Assembly: GCA_034766995.1 (NCBI GenBank)
Contig: CM068317.1
Coordinates: 27,162,001 to 27,226,000 of the forward strand
Source of the DNA: Acanthacorydalis orientalis
Taxonomy: Eukaryota > Arthropoda > Insecta > Megaloptera > Corydalidae
Direction: 5' to 3'
DNA length: 64,000 nucleotides
Shown here: piece by piece, positions 38,901 to 52,059 of the stretch
How positions within the stretch are numbered: position 1 is the stretch's first letter
How the letters are laid out: the number at the start of each line of letters is the position of its first letter
Position numbers and translations under genes: made by a program
The notes under the pieces: generated by a model
The model's database searches: none
The model's input: the letters and a program-made list of their open reading frames with translations, nothing else
Told to the model about the DNA's origin: nothing

Positions 38901-40199
38901 TTGATACCAATAAAATACAAAATCACTTGTATGAATGAACGTTTAATGCAGTACGCAAATTTAAATATAATAATCGCGAGTCAGTTGGCATGCATTCAAA
39001 CAGTCGCGCCGTTTCGCATTTCACAAAACTGGCACTGTATGAAAACAAAGTCAAAATAATTATAAATCATGAAACAGCATAACATCTCACAATCTCGTTT
39101 GACCGATAATTGAATATTGTCTCGTTTAGATGACTAATATATCTGTGTTAAACATAGTTTAATACGAATCTATTTAACTTTATTACAGAGGTGATAGGGT
39201 AAATACAAATATGAATTAAATACTTAAATAGTGCGTTTTGAGAGTGAAATATATATTATCACAAGAGAAAATATTTATTATATTTTGGTGCCCTGCAATA
39301 GCAAATAAATGAAAATTAAAATAAAATATTATATGAAACGTGCAATGGTGTACCCGGGGAGAGGGGTAAGGAGCACTGGCACCCCCAAAGGAAAAGGGGG
39401 AAAAAACTAGAAAACAAAACTGAATCATCTCGCAAAAATGCTCCTATATATACAGAGACATTAATGTTACCACAACTGAAGTAATTCAAGAGCTTTGTAA
39501 AAATAGAAAAAACTGGATTTTATTCTTTAAATAATTTTTTATTATCAGCTGATGAATTTTACTGAATTCACATTTAAAAAAAATTATCCATTCAACTCGA
39601 TCCCTTCCCCAGATTAAATCTTGAGTGCGCCAATGGAAACGTTAACAAACTATATAAACGGACAGATAATTGGAAAAAATACATATTACAGCTGAAGAAA
39701 ATCTCTACATATAATAATTTAAATAGTTAACTACTTTGTACATTCATTTTTTTATTTAAAACTATCTAACACTCTACATAGGCGACAAAAATTATTAATA
39801 TAAATTATTTAAATATATGTTAGATATTCGTTTCCTATTCAAGCGTAAACACCATCGAATAGAATATTAATTACAAATATCCACGCATAACCTTGAATTT
39901 TAGATAATGTCAATATTACATATTTTATAAACGAAGATACAAAAATAATATTCATCTTTTGATTATTAAACTAATGAACGTTAACGATTATGGCATCTGT
40001 AAATTAGATATTATGATTGTATCTCATTTATTCATATTTATAAATTAATTAGCAATTTGGTTTGAAATTAAGTATTTTTATACTTTTTCTGTAAGATTTC
40101 CTAATAATTGAGACATTTAAAAGTTCTAAATTGAAACCAAATATATACTATAATTTATTAAAGCATATTAACATCAACAAACGCAATTATTAAACATCT

Positions 40200-40230
<31 letters not shown>

Positions 40231-40606
40231 TAGGTGTAAAATTAATTCGGTGCCTCTCGTGCTCTCGTGTCCGGAAAGCAGCATATTAGACATTGCATAC
40301 TTTTCGCATTTCAGTTGGCAAAAATACTGTCGAAGCCTCGGTAATAAATTATTCAGCTTTGCGGAAAGTATTGTGACATATAAAACATACAAAAAATGCT
40401 AAAAACATGGAAGAGGTCCAAAAATGTAATACAAGTTCATCGACTCTAAGCCGCCATCTTTTTTAATAGCGTAATCGTCAGTTATGTTACAGCTAAGGCG
40501 AATTTATGTAAAATAATGGAGGATATTTTGAGAATTAAAATGTATTCCATTTTTCTGTAAAGATTCATTTTCTATAAAAAAATTATCGAATTAATTTGTA
40601 GACCTA

Positions 40607-40672
<66 letters not shown>

Positions 40673-43113
40673 TAGCGATAAATTACTGATTATTGTCTAA
40701 AAAATAGAACAGTGTACACATAACCTAATTAAAACAACATGATTATTAATTTATTTTATATTTCTATACTTATTAGAATTTTCTTTTAAAAAATAAGATA
40801 CCTTTTTATAAAAATGTTAGAATCCCTATTTAGTATTTCAATTTCAAATAATTAAAAAAATGTAATTTACTACTCTGATCAAATTCTTTTATATTTTGCG
40901 TATAAATAAATGGTAAAGTAATATTTTGTATGAAAAGCACACTTGTGAGTTTTCTATGTATGAATGCCAAGTTTCAGCTTTTTAAGTAGCTTTGTTTTGG
41001 AGTTCCAACATTAATACACAAATACATTCGATTTTATCTGTATGATAATGAAATACATATAAACATGTGTAAAAAAAAAATGAAAGTATTTGATCGTTTA
41101 AATTGAATGAAATTAGAAAATACTTTATTCGGCGGTAATTTGGAAAAGGATGAAGATAAAATAACATAAGTTACTACCTCACTAGCTGTTGATGTATCAT
41201 TTCCACCGCTGGCGCATTCGTCAATAACTTTTGGTTCATCAGAATGTGTTCCTACACTTAACATTTCCACGGCTGTGTTGTTAACCATTCCGACCATTGC
41301 AACTGACATGCATACCTTAAGACCATAAACGATTCCCATTCCAACAGACGCATGAATAGTGAATATGTACCGTGCGGGTAGTGCTAAAATAATAAATAAA
41401 AAACCCATGAATTATATGATTTTTTTAAACAATTATATACATCTAATTTTATAAACAAACTTATAATTCAGTGAATAAAAATAAAATTATGAATAAGACA
41501 TTAAAAAATTAAAAATAAATTACTTAGAAATTTACAATATAAATGTTCAGATTAGGAATAATCAGAATATAAAAATCGTTTTGGACAAATATGAATTATT
41601 TAAATCAATAATGACTAAACGAAAATGACATTTCACTGAAAAAATATATATAAATATATACATGCATATTATCTACATTACAAAAATTTAACTTCTTTTT
41701 GTATTAAAATTTCAAATTCGCCTAATATGAAACGATATTAAGTCTAATGTTGTATTAACTACACATTTTTTATAAAATTTACAAAAAAATGCTGCAAATA
41801 TAAATGAAAAATAATTAACAATTTTTTTTCCATTATATTCAAGTTTTTTTTAAAAAAAAATAGTCATTCAGATAACCAAATTATTTTATATTTTCATGTA
41901 GTATTTTTTGACATTCTGTCGAATAATATTTCAACATTTAATTGCATTTTTTTTTCATACGAATTAGTTTAAATTTTAAGATTTATTTTAATGTCATAAT
42001 ACTATATCGCTGAGAGAATACATATCCGGATGTATATGGGCGATTTACATCCTGTTAGATAATAGTAAATTACAAACATACAAACTGATTAATAATACGG
42101 TATTCAATCATTGATCTCGTATGATAAAGAAAATATTTTTTATTTACATTCTTATTTATTTCAAAAAAGAAATCGAAAGATTATAACACTGACATGATTA
42201 ATAATTTATAAATCCTTTTTTTTTGAATGGTACTGAGGTCTGTCAATCTAATTGAATAAAATGTTAATAGGACATGGAACGTTTTGGTAAACATCATAAA
42301 AAACACAAAGTCTGCGTGTAAATATTTTTATGAATCATCTTTCTATATATATAAAATAATTCCATCGTAAAGTTTTCATAAAAGATTTTTTTATTTTTCG
42401 TGTGAACCACCTCCTCGTAACGCCGCTCCCCCGCTTAACTCTACAAATACCATGTTAACCATTTCCATTCCCGATCTGCAATGATTGGTTAATGGATACC
42501 GGATATTAAGTCTCTCACGGTGTACAACGAAAGAGGTGTATACGATTTCAATGTAAAACTGATGACATTTCTTCAATGTATTGCATTCACTGAAGCTTTA
42601 GAGTAAAAAAAATATTATACATTTTAACATTGTATTTTGTTGTTGATTTTTATAAATTTTTCCAATAAAAAATTATACGAATTACATTTTAAGCAGATTA
42701 TTTGTGCGTATAATTTGTTAATTTCTGTTATTTATTAGAGGAGAGAGGGGAGGAGAGCCCCCCTCACCGAGATCGCCGAGCGTAGCGAGTAGCGGGCAGA
42801 GCACTCTTGTTAATTAAAAATATATTCATCAATGCCTTTATTATTTTAATATTAATGAAATTATAATTTAAAGTTTTAAAAACAAAAAGATTTTTTTACT
42901 GAAAACTGACATGTTTAAAGACTTCTGAACAGCGAATTTAATAAACCTTTTGGATATAGTGACGAAAATTATGATTTAAACATCTGAACGAATCAATTTT
43001 TTATCAGATATGACTGAAAAGTTGATGAAATCAATGTTTTACATGCTGATGGCTGTTCTTAAAACTAAAAAATAATTAACCAAACGTTGGAAATTGTTTT
43101 AATCTAACTTAAT

Positions 43114-43161
<48 letters not shown>

Positions 43162-43966
43162 TTATACTAAATTTATTTACAATTTATTTTCCATCTACGA
43201 AAATGAATAAGATTGTTTTAAAGAGTTATTTTATTTACTTTTTTCAATTTATAAGCAAATCGAGAACTTCCGTTAAAAAATAGTCATTTATGTATGAAAG
43301 CAGATAAGAAATAATAAATATCAATATACAATGTTTCTTACACTTGATAAAATGTGGGTAAAAAATATTACAGTGCATCCACTGTATTTACATTCAAATC
43401 ATTAAATTCAAATAATATTATACATCTATATCTAAACATTTAAAACTATTTTATTAGCAAAAATGGATACATCTACATAAACTAATCAAATGTTAAACAA
43501 AAGATACATTTCTCATTTTTTTAAAAAAAATCAATGAAAAGTGGTTGAACGTTTTATATTTAAATATGTATTTGATAAATATTTAAAACATGAAAAACTA
43601 CTTAACAGTAATTTATAATTGTTATCTAATATTAGATAATTACCAGAATATAATTTTATTTTCACACATTTATATATATATATATATATAATGTAGATGT
43701 GTGAAAATAAAATTATATTTATGTTATCACTTTTTATTTATGTTATCTAAAAGTTATTAGGTATTATATAATTTTAAATATAATAATATAAAGTGTAATA
43801 GTTATTTAAAACATAAAAGTATAATGCACTCATCAATATAACATATAAAAAAAATAATATATTTTCTTTAAAAGTGACCTTGACGTGACATTAGTTTTTA
43901 ACATCTCAAGCTCACACACATCAGTTACCAATGTCATTTGAAAGACATATGTAACTAATATTATAT

Positions 43967-44029
<63 letters not shown>

Positions 44030-45166
44030 TATTTATTACTGATTATTAATAAGATACGATGCCATATTTATTATCCAAAAATTAAGGTATGTCCGTGCAT
44101 AATTATCATCTACATATACACATAGACTTGTATAAATTACTATGCATTTTATGTGTATAAATAGAGCATACATATTTTATTACACTCCCACGATTCTAAT
44201 TTTATTTCAGTATATTCTTTGCCTTGCTAAAAATATGAAAAATACGTTCACATCAATCGAATCCATACTAGACATGAGTAATTTTCAAAGCAGCATTTTG
44301 TGTTTATTAAAAAAACATATTGAATTATTTTTTGGACTCGGAGATATATTTACACGAGACAAATGAACGTTCGAAATCTATTTTTATTGTAGGATGACTG
44401 ACAATGTTTAAAAAAATATATATAAAAATGTAAAATCAACTGTATACTAGTAAAGTTTTTGTTGTAGAAAATAAAAATACTTTTATTGTAGAGTTAACCC
44501 ACTTCTAGTCACTTTATCGCCTCTAAAAATTCAGTTATTTCAGAGATCTACATAAAACTCGATCCGTGTAGGATTTCTTTTATAAATACAATGAAATGAA
44601 ACGACGTTATAATGAAAAGTAGGGAATATTTTTTCATGGCTATCTAGTTCACAGATATAGATTCTTAATATAACATCTTCATACAGATGTGTTTTATACA
44701 GAAATATCACAGAATCATAATCATTAAATTTTATTAAGTTTTAAAAACCGCGACACCTTAAAGACAATATATATCAAAAAGACATATATTTTACAAATAA
44801 TCCTATATATTTCAAATAAACTATTATGCAAAAAATGATGATTATTTAATGGCAATGACATTGGATAACCAAAGGTCTTAAAAATATAAATATACAAAAA
44901 AACTTTTCTAAGAACATTCATTGGCATAAACAGAACACATATTTCGGTACACTCCTGCATTTTAAGACATGTCAGTTTTTCTTTTTATGTTCTAAAAATA
45001 TTGCAAAATGCTCTTAAACTACTACATTTCATACAAAACATGGTTTATTTTAAAAATAATTTATCTTTGTTAACAAAACATATTCATTTCGTTTTTGGAT
45101 TCTACTTGTTTATGAATTGTAATTTGAAAATATGTGGGCAAGAACGAAAAATAAAAAAATGTATAG

Positions 45167-45203
<37 letters not shown>

Positions 45204-45528
45204 ACCATTTTTGGAGATATTTTTATTCTGGTTTTTCAAAAACGGTATAGGTGGAAATTTTGTATTTTAACATTAGACTTAATTTAGTAGAACACTTATC
45301 AACTTTTTTGAACCATTTACCAATATTTTTTCAATAAAATAATTCAAAGATTTTAAAATTCATTGTTTTTGATTGTACAAAAAAAATAAGATAACAACAT
45401 AAGAAAAAATTCTAACTGAACATATAAAGCATAAAAATAAGTAACACGATGAATAACACTATATATTTTATGAATTTTTTATACTTACGTCCAAAAGGAT
45501 TCCCTCTTGCTCGAACACCTTCCCCCAT
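35912..45528 (-). CDS. SLC17-family MFS anion transporter, copy 2
   Basis: Eight minus-strand exons: 45528-45489, 41383-41178, 38332-38099, 38024-37701, 37641-37492, 36865-36733, 36613-36372 and 36082-35912; all GT-AG with the same phases as copy 1. The predicted protein is 499 residues. It starts MGEGVRARGNPFG, then TM1 [20 protein letters not shown] (possible N-glycosylation site), [62 protein letters not shown] and GSGEEQTWNKP with an acidic/basic tail. Exons 3, 5, 6 and 7 match copy 1 exactly in length; exon 4 is 18 nt longer (KAEDEGGKKK region, cytoplasmic loop) and exon 8 is 48 nt longer. A Lys replaces the Arg I would expect in TM1 of many SLC17 members, in both copies. Intron 1 is 4.1 kb. 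Substrate not determinable from sequence. Confidence 0.88.
36866..37491 (-). other. intron 5 of transporter copy 2
   Basis: AT-rich; nothing recognised. Confidence 0.6.
39343..39635. mobile_element. hAT-like MITE with 8-bp target duplication
   Basis: Left end caatggtgtac, right end in inverted orientation cattggcgcac. Flanks gaaacgtg (39335-39342) and gaaacgtt (39636-39643) match at 7 of 8 positions. The ends are GC-rich inside (cccggggagagg; ccttcccca) and the interior is non-coding. Confidence 0.7.
40233..40604. mobile_element. Tc1/mariner-like MITE
   Basis: With the bordering TA on each side, the left end reads taggtgtaaaattaattcgg and the inverted right end taggtctacaaattaattcg, with two mismatches. 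TA duplication and about 370 bp length fit a Tc1/mariner-type non-autonomous element. TA microsatellites abut both ends. No coding frame. Confidence 0.7.
40609..40672. repeat. (TA)n microsatellite
   Basis: About 64 bp of TA repeats directly after the MITE at 40233-40604. Confidence 0.9.
43647..43719. repeat. perfect inverted repeat around a TA array
   Basis: Two 23-bp arms (tataattttattttcacaca and its complement) flank a TA-rich loop of 27 bp. It could extrude as a cruciform; its origin is unknown. Confidence 0.7.
43974..44027. repeat. (TA)n microsatellite
   Basis: About 54 bp of TA repeats. Confidence 0.9.
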
Positions 45529-45870
45529 TTTGAAATGTTCTTATATTGTACTAAATACACTTGTTTAAAGTTCACATACAATCTAATTACTGTTTTAATA
45601 GTTTCAAAGTAAACATCAAATGTTTTATTTATCAATACTTTAAATTTTTAACGAGTCTGGAGATAAAAAATGCTATTAAAATTTAAAAGACACGAATCTT
45701 ATTTGAGTTTGTTTATATTATTATAAAGTTAATCAAAACCGATAAATTAAACGAGAAAAACTTGCTTGAAAATTATTAATGATGTTATTTTATACTCAAT
45801 TATCAGTATTTAACTTCAATATCAATGAAAAGAGCATCAAGTGTGTATATATGTACAATATACATCTAAA
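45529..45870. other. upstream flank of transporter copy 2 exon 1
   Basis: AT-rich; nothing recognisable. The 5' UTR may continue here, or be spliced from an upstream exon. Confidence 0.4.
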
Positions 45871-46203
45871 AATCATTCAGCTAATAAAGATAGTCAGGCC
45901 CGTAGTTAAAGGCGTGAGGAAGGGGGGGATGGGAGAGGAATTTCCTCCTCTGGTTGCTCCGTTCCCCCTTCTCTCATCCTCTTAATAAAATCAGCGATTT
46001 TGGAAGTTTTAAAAATCATGGAGATTCATTGGTTGAATCTTACTATTAAGTTTACTTTGATGATTAAAAACGTTTCTACGCGCGAAAAAAATCGTTTCTA
46101 TGAGCGCGTGTCCACAGTAACCCCAACAGTTTTTACAAAAAAAAATTGTCCCTTCAAATATTGTGTTTACCTCCTCTAATATGATGGTCTGTGTACGGGC
46201 CTG
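45871..46203. mobile_element. GC-rich interspersed repeat, copy 1
   Basis: From 45895 caggcccgtagt begins an element whose right end (tacgggcctg, 46194-46203) is its inverted complement, giving a 309-bp unit with short terminal repeats. The left 130 bp, including ctaataaagatagt upstream and tggttgctc inside, matches 48.08-48.22 kb. No matching target duplication is visible. Possibly a DNA transposon relic. Confidence 0.55.
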
Positions 46204-46983
46204 GTGCGAATAATTAAAAAATGAAAGATTTTTTTATCTAACATACCCAATTATAAGCAAAATATAATTAAAGATTAGATATAAAAATCTAAAAAGAAAT
46301 CCCTTTCGTAAATTCTATTCTAAAATAAAATTATTTTCAGTGTAACAAATGAAAAGTAAGGAAATATAATAAATATATAATATTTATAGTTATGACTAAG
46401 TATTTTATCACTTTTTTCTATACAATAATAATTTTCTATACATTTCTATACAATACTAATTTACACTAAATTCATTTCATGTATGAAGATATTTTTACTA
46501 AAGTCTACTACATCAGTACGATAGGAAGAAGATGTATTTTTTTCCTTATATATTTTTGAATGAATATTTCATCTGAAGTCGAGACATTTGCATTTTATGT
46601 TAAAAATAAAAAAGTAAACACAAAATACATTAAAAAAAACATGTTAAAATCATTCAATATTAAATCAAAAAGTATCGAGTACCTACGATATTATTTTACA
46701 TAAGTTTAAGAAATAAAATTTAAATATTACTAAATGAAATTTATCAAATAATTTTTTAAAAAAAATAGTTTATTTTTCACATTTCTTGAAATCTGAAAAG
46801 TGCAATAAGGTCGCGATAGCATGATTCATTAGTTGTACCATTACTGTAAAACTAAAGTAATTTTCGACCTACAGATGCACAAAAACGTTGCCAATTATGG
46901 TTCAAAAACTCATTCTTTTCAAAAGAAAAAAAGTATGTACAAAAAACTGTTAATATTCACTTTTATTTAACGCTTTTCAAATA

Positions 46984-47014
<31 letters not shown>

Positions 47015-48015
47015 ATATATATGCATTCATTATGTAATTTTTTTATAAGAATTTATGGAATAGTTCAATAATTGAAACAAATGTTCGGTATGATGTAAAA
47101 CTACTGGGTGTAACGTGCAAACTACCAGATTTTCAAATCATTATTTATAATGTGTTATTTAAAAAGTGCCGCTATATTTTGTTTCGAATAAAATATGTAT
47201 TGTGTTCATTTCACAAATTAATATGTTTATAATTAATTAAATACTAAAATAAAACATTATCAATTATTAGTCAACAGGAACTAGAGTAATATATAAACTA
47301 AATACTTTTTTATATAAAAATATTGCTAATAAATAAAACCATTGAATAAGAAAAAAACATTGTTTTCATTCAAGTGCTACATTATATCCAACATTCATTA
47401 CACTTCGATATAATGTTTCTTCTCTTGATCATTGATTAATAGTTTTTTTTTTGCAAAATGTAAATACTTCTCACTCTCATTAATTTCTGGAAGTACTTTT
47501 AATTTGTATTTTTTTAAACTATTTGAGTTTAGCTACTTTCTAATGCAAAATGTATATATATATAAGTAATTGATGTGTTGTCTTGATGGTACTTATCCTT
47601 TTAGCCCACTTAATTTTCTACTTCTTAGCTTCTTCATGAAAAACAATTGCAAGCCTCGTAGCAATGGTAACCCACTGAACCTTTTATGTTCAAGGGATTG
47701 AAGTTTGAAACTGCTCCCCATGAACGAAATGGAAAACAAAAATTCAAGTGAACCAAAAGGACGAATTGAGGAAACGCATTAATAAGAAGAATATTTGAAA
47801 AAAATGTGTAATGTCTTATTTTCATTACATTTAATACTGTTATTTATTGATTCTGTTATGGATATTTATTAATTATATTATTTATTATATTCTACGGACA
47901 TTATTAACAAAAATGATTATGCACAAATCGATATTATAGTTAAAAATCGTTATCTTTAAAAAAAGTAGATTTCTCTCATGCTTTAAATTAAGTTTATTTA
48001 TTATATTGTCTAATT

Positions 48016-48053
<38 letters not shown>

Positions 48054-48080
48054 AATATAAAGTGAGTATTATAAAACTAA
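46204..48080. other. AT-rich intergenic stretch
   Basis: No gene recognised; TA arrays at 46984-47022 and 48018-48051. Confidence 0.5.
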
Positions 48081-48225
48081 AAATCTTTCAACTAATAAAG
48101 ATAGTGGTCTAAATCAGACCCGTAGTCAGGGGTGGGCTAGGATAACATTCCCCCCTGGTTGCTCGGTTTACCCCTCTCCCTAACCAAATCTGCGATTTTA
48201 GGAGATTTGAAAATCATTTGACACT
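48081..48225. repeat. GC-rich interspersed repeat, copy 2
   Basis: Shares ctaataaagatagt, cagacccgtagt, tggttgctcggtt and tctgcgatttta with the copy at 45.9 kb. It is truncated on the right, where a (TC)n array begins. Confidence 0.6.
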
Positions 48226-48253
48226 CACTCACTCTCTCTCTCTCTCTCGCTCG

Positions 48254-48308
<55 letters not shown>
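48226..48308. repeat. (TC)n(TA)n microsatellite
   Basis: TC repeats with a few gctcgctc interruptions, then TA repeats. Confidence 0.9.
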
Positions 48309-48312
<4 letters not shown>

Positions 48313-49220
48313 CAAAGATTAGTAAAGTTAAATTTTATCATTTTTACAAAGAATGTAGATCTACTTAGAGGACAACTCAATAAGAGAGTGAATTTATATA
48401 AGAGAAAAATGCAAAAAATGTAATACTTCAGAAACTTGCAATCATCATCTGGCATTTAAGTAAACATTAACGTGTTATTTTTAAATTTAAAACTTGGCAT
48501 GCGTACTGTATTGTTTTGACGGGGAACAATAAATTCTTTTTTTTAAAAAAAGAACATCCGAGCGAAATTAATAATATCAATGAAAAAATGATATTAACGT
48601 AAAATATTTATAGCCAGTGACTTTATATCTGAAATATTCCATTAAGTATATTGTTCAATTTTTTTATACAAACATTTATTATAAAACAAACATTCTCTCT
48701 GTACATTTATCCTTTTAGCGTGCAAACAAGTGCAAGAAAAATGGTAATACGATATATAATATTTAGAAACAATTAACTATCCTTTACAGACTTTTTTTGT
48801 CGGTACATATGAACAAGTAAGAACAAGGTAAATATATGTTGACATACATATACGAATATTTGAATAATTACAAAATAAAACAATACTTTTATGAAGATTT
48901 GATGTTTCATTGAAAGTTGTATGTCTTAAGTAACCTGGATCTACAATGCTGCCCTTACACAATTTCTATTGCAAATAAAGATATTTACATAGACATTACA
49001 TTAAAAACTAGTTTATAATTAACCCTTAGAAAAGTTTATTCACATTTAATTGTTTACATTTATATTTATTGATAATAGTAAGTATCATATATTTTTTTTG
49101 ATTCTATCTTTTATTGTAAAAAAAGTATAGGAAATTATATGGTATTATCAGTTTGTATTTAGTATTTATATTTATGTTAAATACTAATATAGTTTAGCTT
49201 ACTCCTTTTCAATACAACTT
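48309..49220. other. AT-rich intergenic stretch
   Basis: Nothing recognised. Confidence 0.45.
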
Positions 49221-49307
49221 TTATACATACATACACACATTATGACACAACACTTACACACACATACATATATACATACATATATACACACACATATATA
49301 TATATAC

Positions 49308-49338
<31 letters not shown>

Positions 49339-49460
49339 TATAATATATTACATATATTATATACATATATATATATATGATATATTACATATATTATACA
49401 CACACACATATATATATATGTATGTATGTATGTATATACACACATACATACTTACATACA
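49221..49460. repeat. compound TA/CA/TATG microsatellite
   Basis: Mixed arrays of TA, CA and TACA/TATG, with an internal duplication of atatatgatatattacatat-type units. Confidence 0.9.
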
Positions 49461-49708
49461 TAAAATGAGGACACAATCCATTACATTTTTGTCCATGTAT
49501 TGAATTGCATAAATTGAATTGCAAACGTATGTCTAAGTAAAGATAAATATTGATTTTTTGCGCCCAATTTACAATTATGTTTATGAAATACAAATAAACA
49601 TTGCTTAAAAAGATTCTAAAAATAAATGCTATTTGATTCTCATGAATATACTCTCTGATTGTAAAGTATCAATGAAAAATAGAAAACCAGAGGCTCAAAC
49701 AAATTTTG

Positions 49709-49875
<167 letters not shown>

Positions 49876-50366
49876 TACATACATTTGATTTTAATTTACA
49901 TCTCCTGTAAAGTAAAATTAAAAAAAAATGCTTTATAAGTAAATTTACTACAATCATGAAAATCATTCATATATATTACAAATATAGTTATTAATAAACA
50001 TATTTCATGCAATAGTATTAAAAATTAGAATTTTCTATTATCAAGAAAAATATAAATTATTTATATTTGCTTTACTTGAGAATTAACAAATGTTTTTTTT
50101 GTTGGTTAAGTTCGAAATGAAATTTATACATCTATTAAATACTGTTATACAAAAAATTGTATAACAATATTATACATAATATTGTATTTTAATAGAAATA
50201 ACATATATTAGATATAATTTAAGAAAAGTAATTTTTGCTAAAAAAATAAATTAAAATAAATTTTTCACCATAATAAATGAGAACCAATAGAATATTATTA
50301 AGAGACTAGGAGGAATTTAACGGCGGTGCATAGTTAATATATCATAACATTCAAACTCGCTGTTGA

Positions 50367-50425
<59 letters not shown>

Positions 50426-51308
50426 AGTATTTGAATAAATAACCTTCGTAATCGAACAGGAAAGTGACTTAATTACAAACTGTATATTTACTTACAAACT
50501 CAGACATTCTGTTTATCTTTTATTACTAAAATAGTTTATAAAAAGAACATATATTACAGAACATAAAAAGCTACTGAAGCCCAGCACATGTTATTTTTCT
50601 GAAAAATACGTCTAAATGACACAATTACTCTCAATTTTAAGTTTTATAGAAACGACAAACGATTTTTTCTAGATAAATATAATTCACTTATTAATAATAA
50701 AGAATATATATAGTTTCTGATCAAATAAAACAAATTCTACAATCATTGAATCATATAAATAAATTACATACAAGATATATACTTGTAATTCACACAATTA
50801 TAGTTGGTGGTTATATGAAATATGGACATTTTTTTATTACTTAAAATCATCTATAGAATTTCACGTCTCGTCGTGTATATATATAATTAACTAGTTAGAA
50901 AATTTAAATTACTAGCGAGTTGTATCAATTTAAATTTGATCTGAAACCTCTCTTAAGAAAACATTTTCTTTGTCAAAAAAACAGCCCTCAAAGAAACTTG
51001 ACTCTCAACAGAATTATAAAGAAAATGTTTGAAAATATACGGAATTCAAACCAATTCGCTTTTTATTTAAATAATTACGCACTCTGTCAGCTCACATCAT
51101 GCAGTGATTGATCTTATATCAGGAAGGCAGCTTTCTTAACGAAATAAGCGTTCAAAATTAAGAAGGGTTTTAAATTAATAACACTGGTCGATAACCTAAC
51201 ATACAAATAACTATTTTATATAATTTTAATAAGTGTGCTAATATTTAATTTCTCAAATTAAAATGAAAATAATGTCCCAATTTACTAACACCACTAAAAA
51301 TTTAGTTT

Positions 51309-51372
<64 letters not shown>

Positions 51373-52059
51373 CCTATGAATATGTGCGTGCGTCTATACT
51401 CTATATTCAAAATACATAACATTAAAACTATTGGCGGAAAACAAAATAAAATACTAAAATATTTTTTTTATATTCACGGTTAACGCTCCCAATAAACACG
51501 AAACATATGGTAATCTATTTTTAAAACATTCATTTCCTTGCATATCTATATTTTGTAATTGTGAATCATCGACTACGAATTATATTTTTAAAATGTCATC
51601 AACAATGTTTTAACAATGCAATAGTTCGAAGCATAATAGTGACTGCAATGATTAAAATAACTATAAAATAAATACAAACATTAAATACTATAATTATTGT
51701 ATAAAAAAATATTTTTTTTGATTTGAAACTATTTTTATATAAGAAAAGCACAACACATTCATTTGTATCATTAGAAATAATTATAATTTTTTTTATAAAA
51801 TTATAATTTAAATCTAAAATTATTTATCTACAAAAATAGTTAAATTAATTTAAAAATTATTAAACCAATCGTATATATTTATAACATAACTATAACAATT
51901 TGAATTTTATTTTTTTTGTATTTTTTTATATTTTTTTATTACATATCCTAAACATATGTCAGTGCGAAGACCCGTTAAAATAAAATATATTCATTTTTTG
52001 ACAATTATATCAAGATTCAAATATTTAACCAGACAAATTCAAATTATTTACACAATATA
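49876..52059. other. AT-rich intergenic stretch
   Basis: No gene recognised; (TA)n(GA)n at 50373-50424 and (TA)n at 51311-51370. Confidence 0.5.

Larger units (their letters stand above)
38333..41177 (-). other. intron 2 of transporter copy 2
   Basis: A 2.8-kb intron carrying a hAT-like MITE (39343-39635), a Tc1/mariner-like MITE (40233-40604) and TA arrays at 40199-40228 and 40609-40672. Elsewhere nothing recognised. Confidence 0.65.
41384..45488 (-). other. intron 1 of transporter copy 2
   Basis: A 4.1-kb AT-rich intron. It holds TA arrays at 43117-43155, 43974-44027 and 45170-45200, an inverted repeat at 43647-43719, and GC-richer patches at 42405-42500 and 42735-42805 (the latter with gagcgtagcgag, reminiscent of the loop of the hairpin element at 10.5 kb). 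No exon is recognised inside it. Confidence 0.55.

Noticed and set aside
49221..49460. Regularly spaced repeats resembling a CRISPR array
   Set aside because: Simple dinucleotide and tetranucleotide repeats in a eukaryotic genome; no unique spacers or cas genes.
50920..51111. 63-codon plus-strand frame
   Set aside because: AT-rich sequence without a domain or supporting context.
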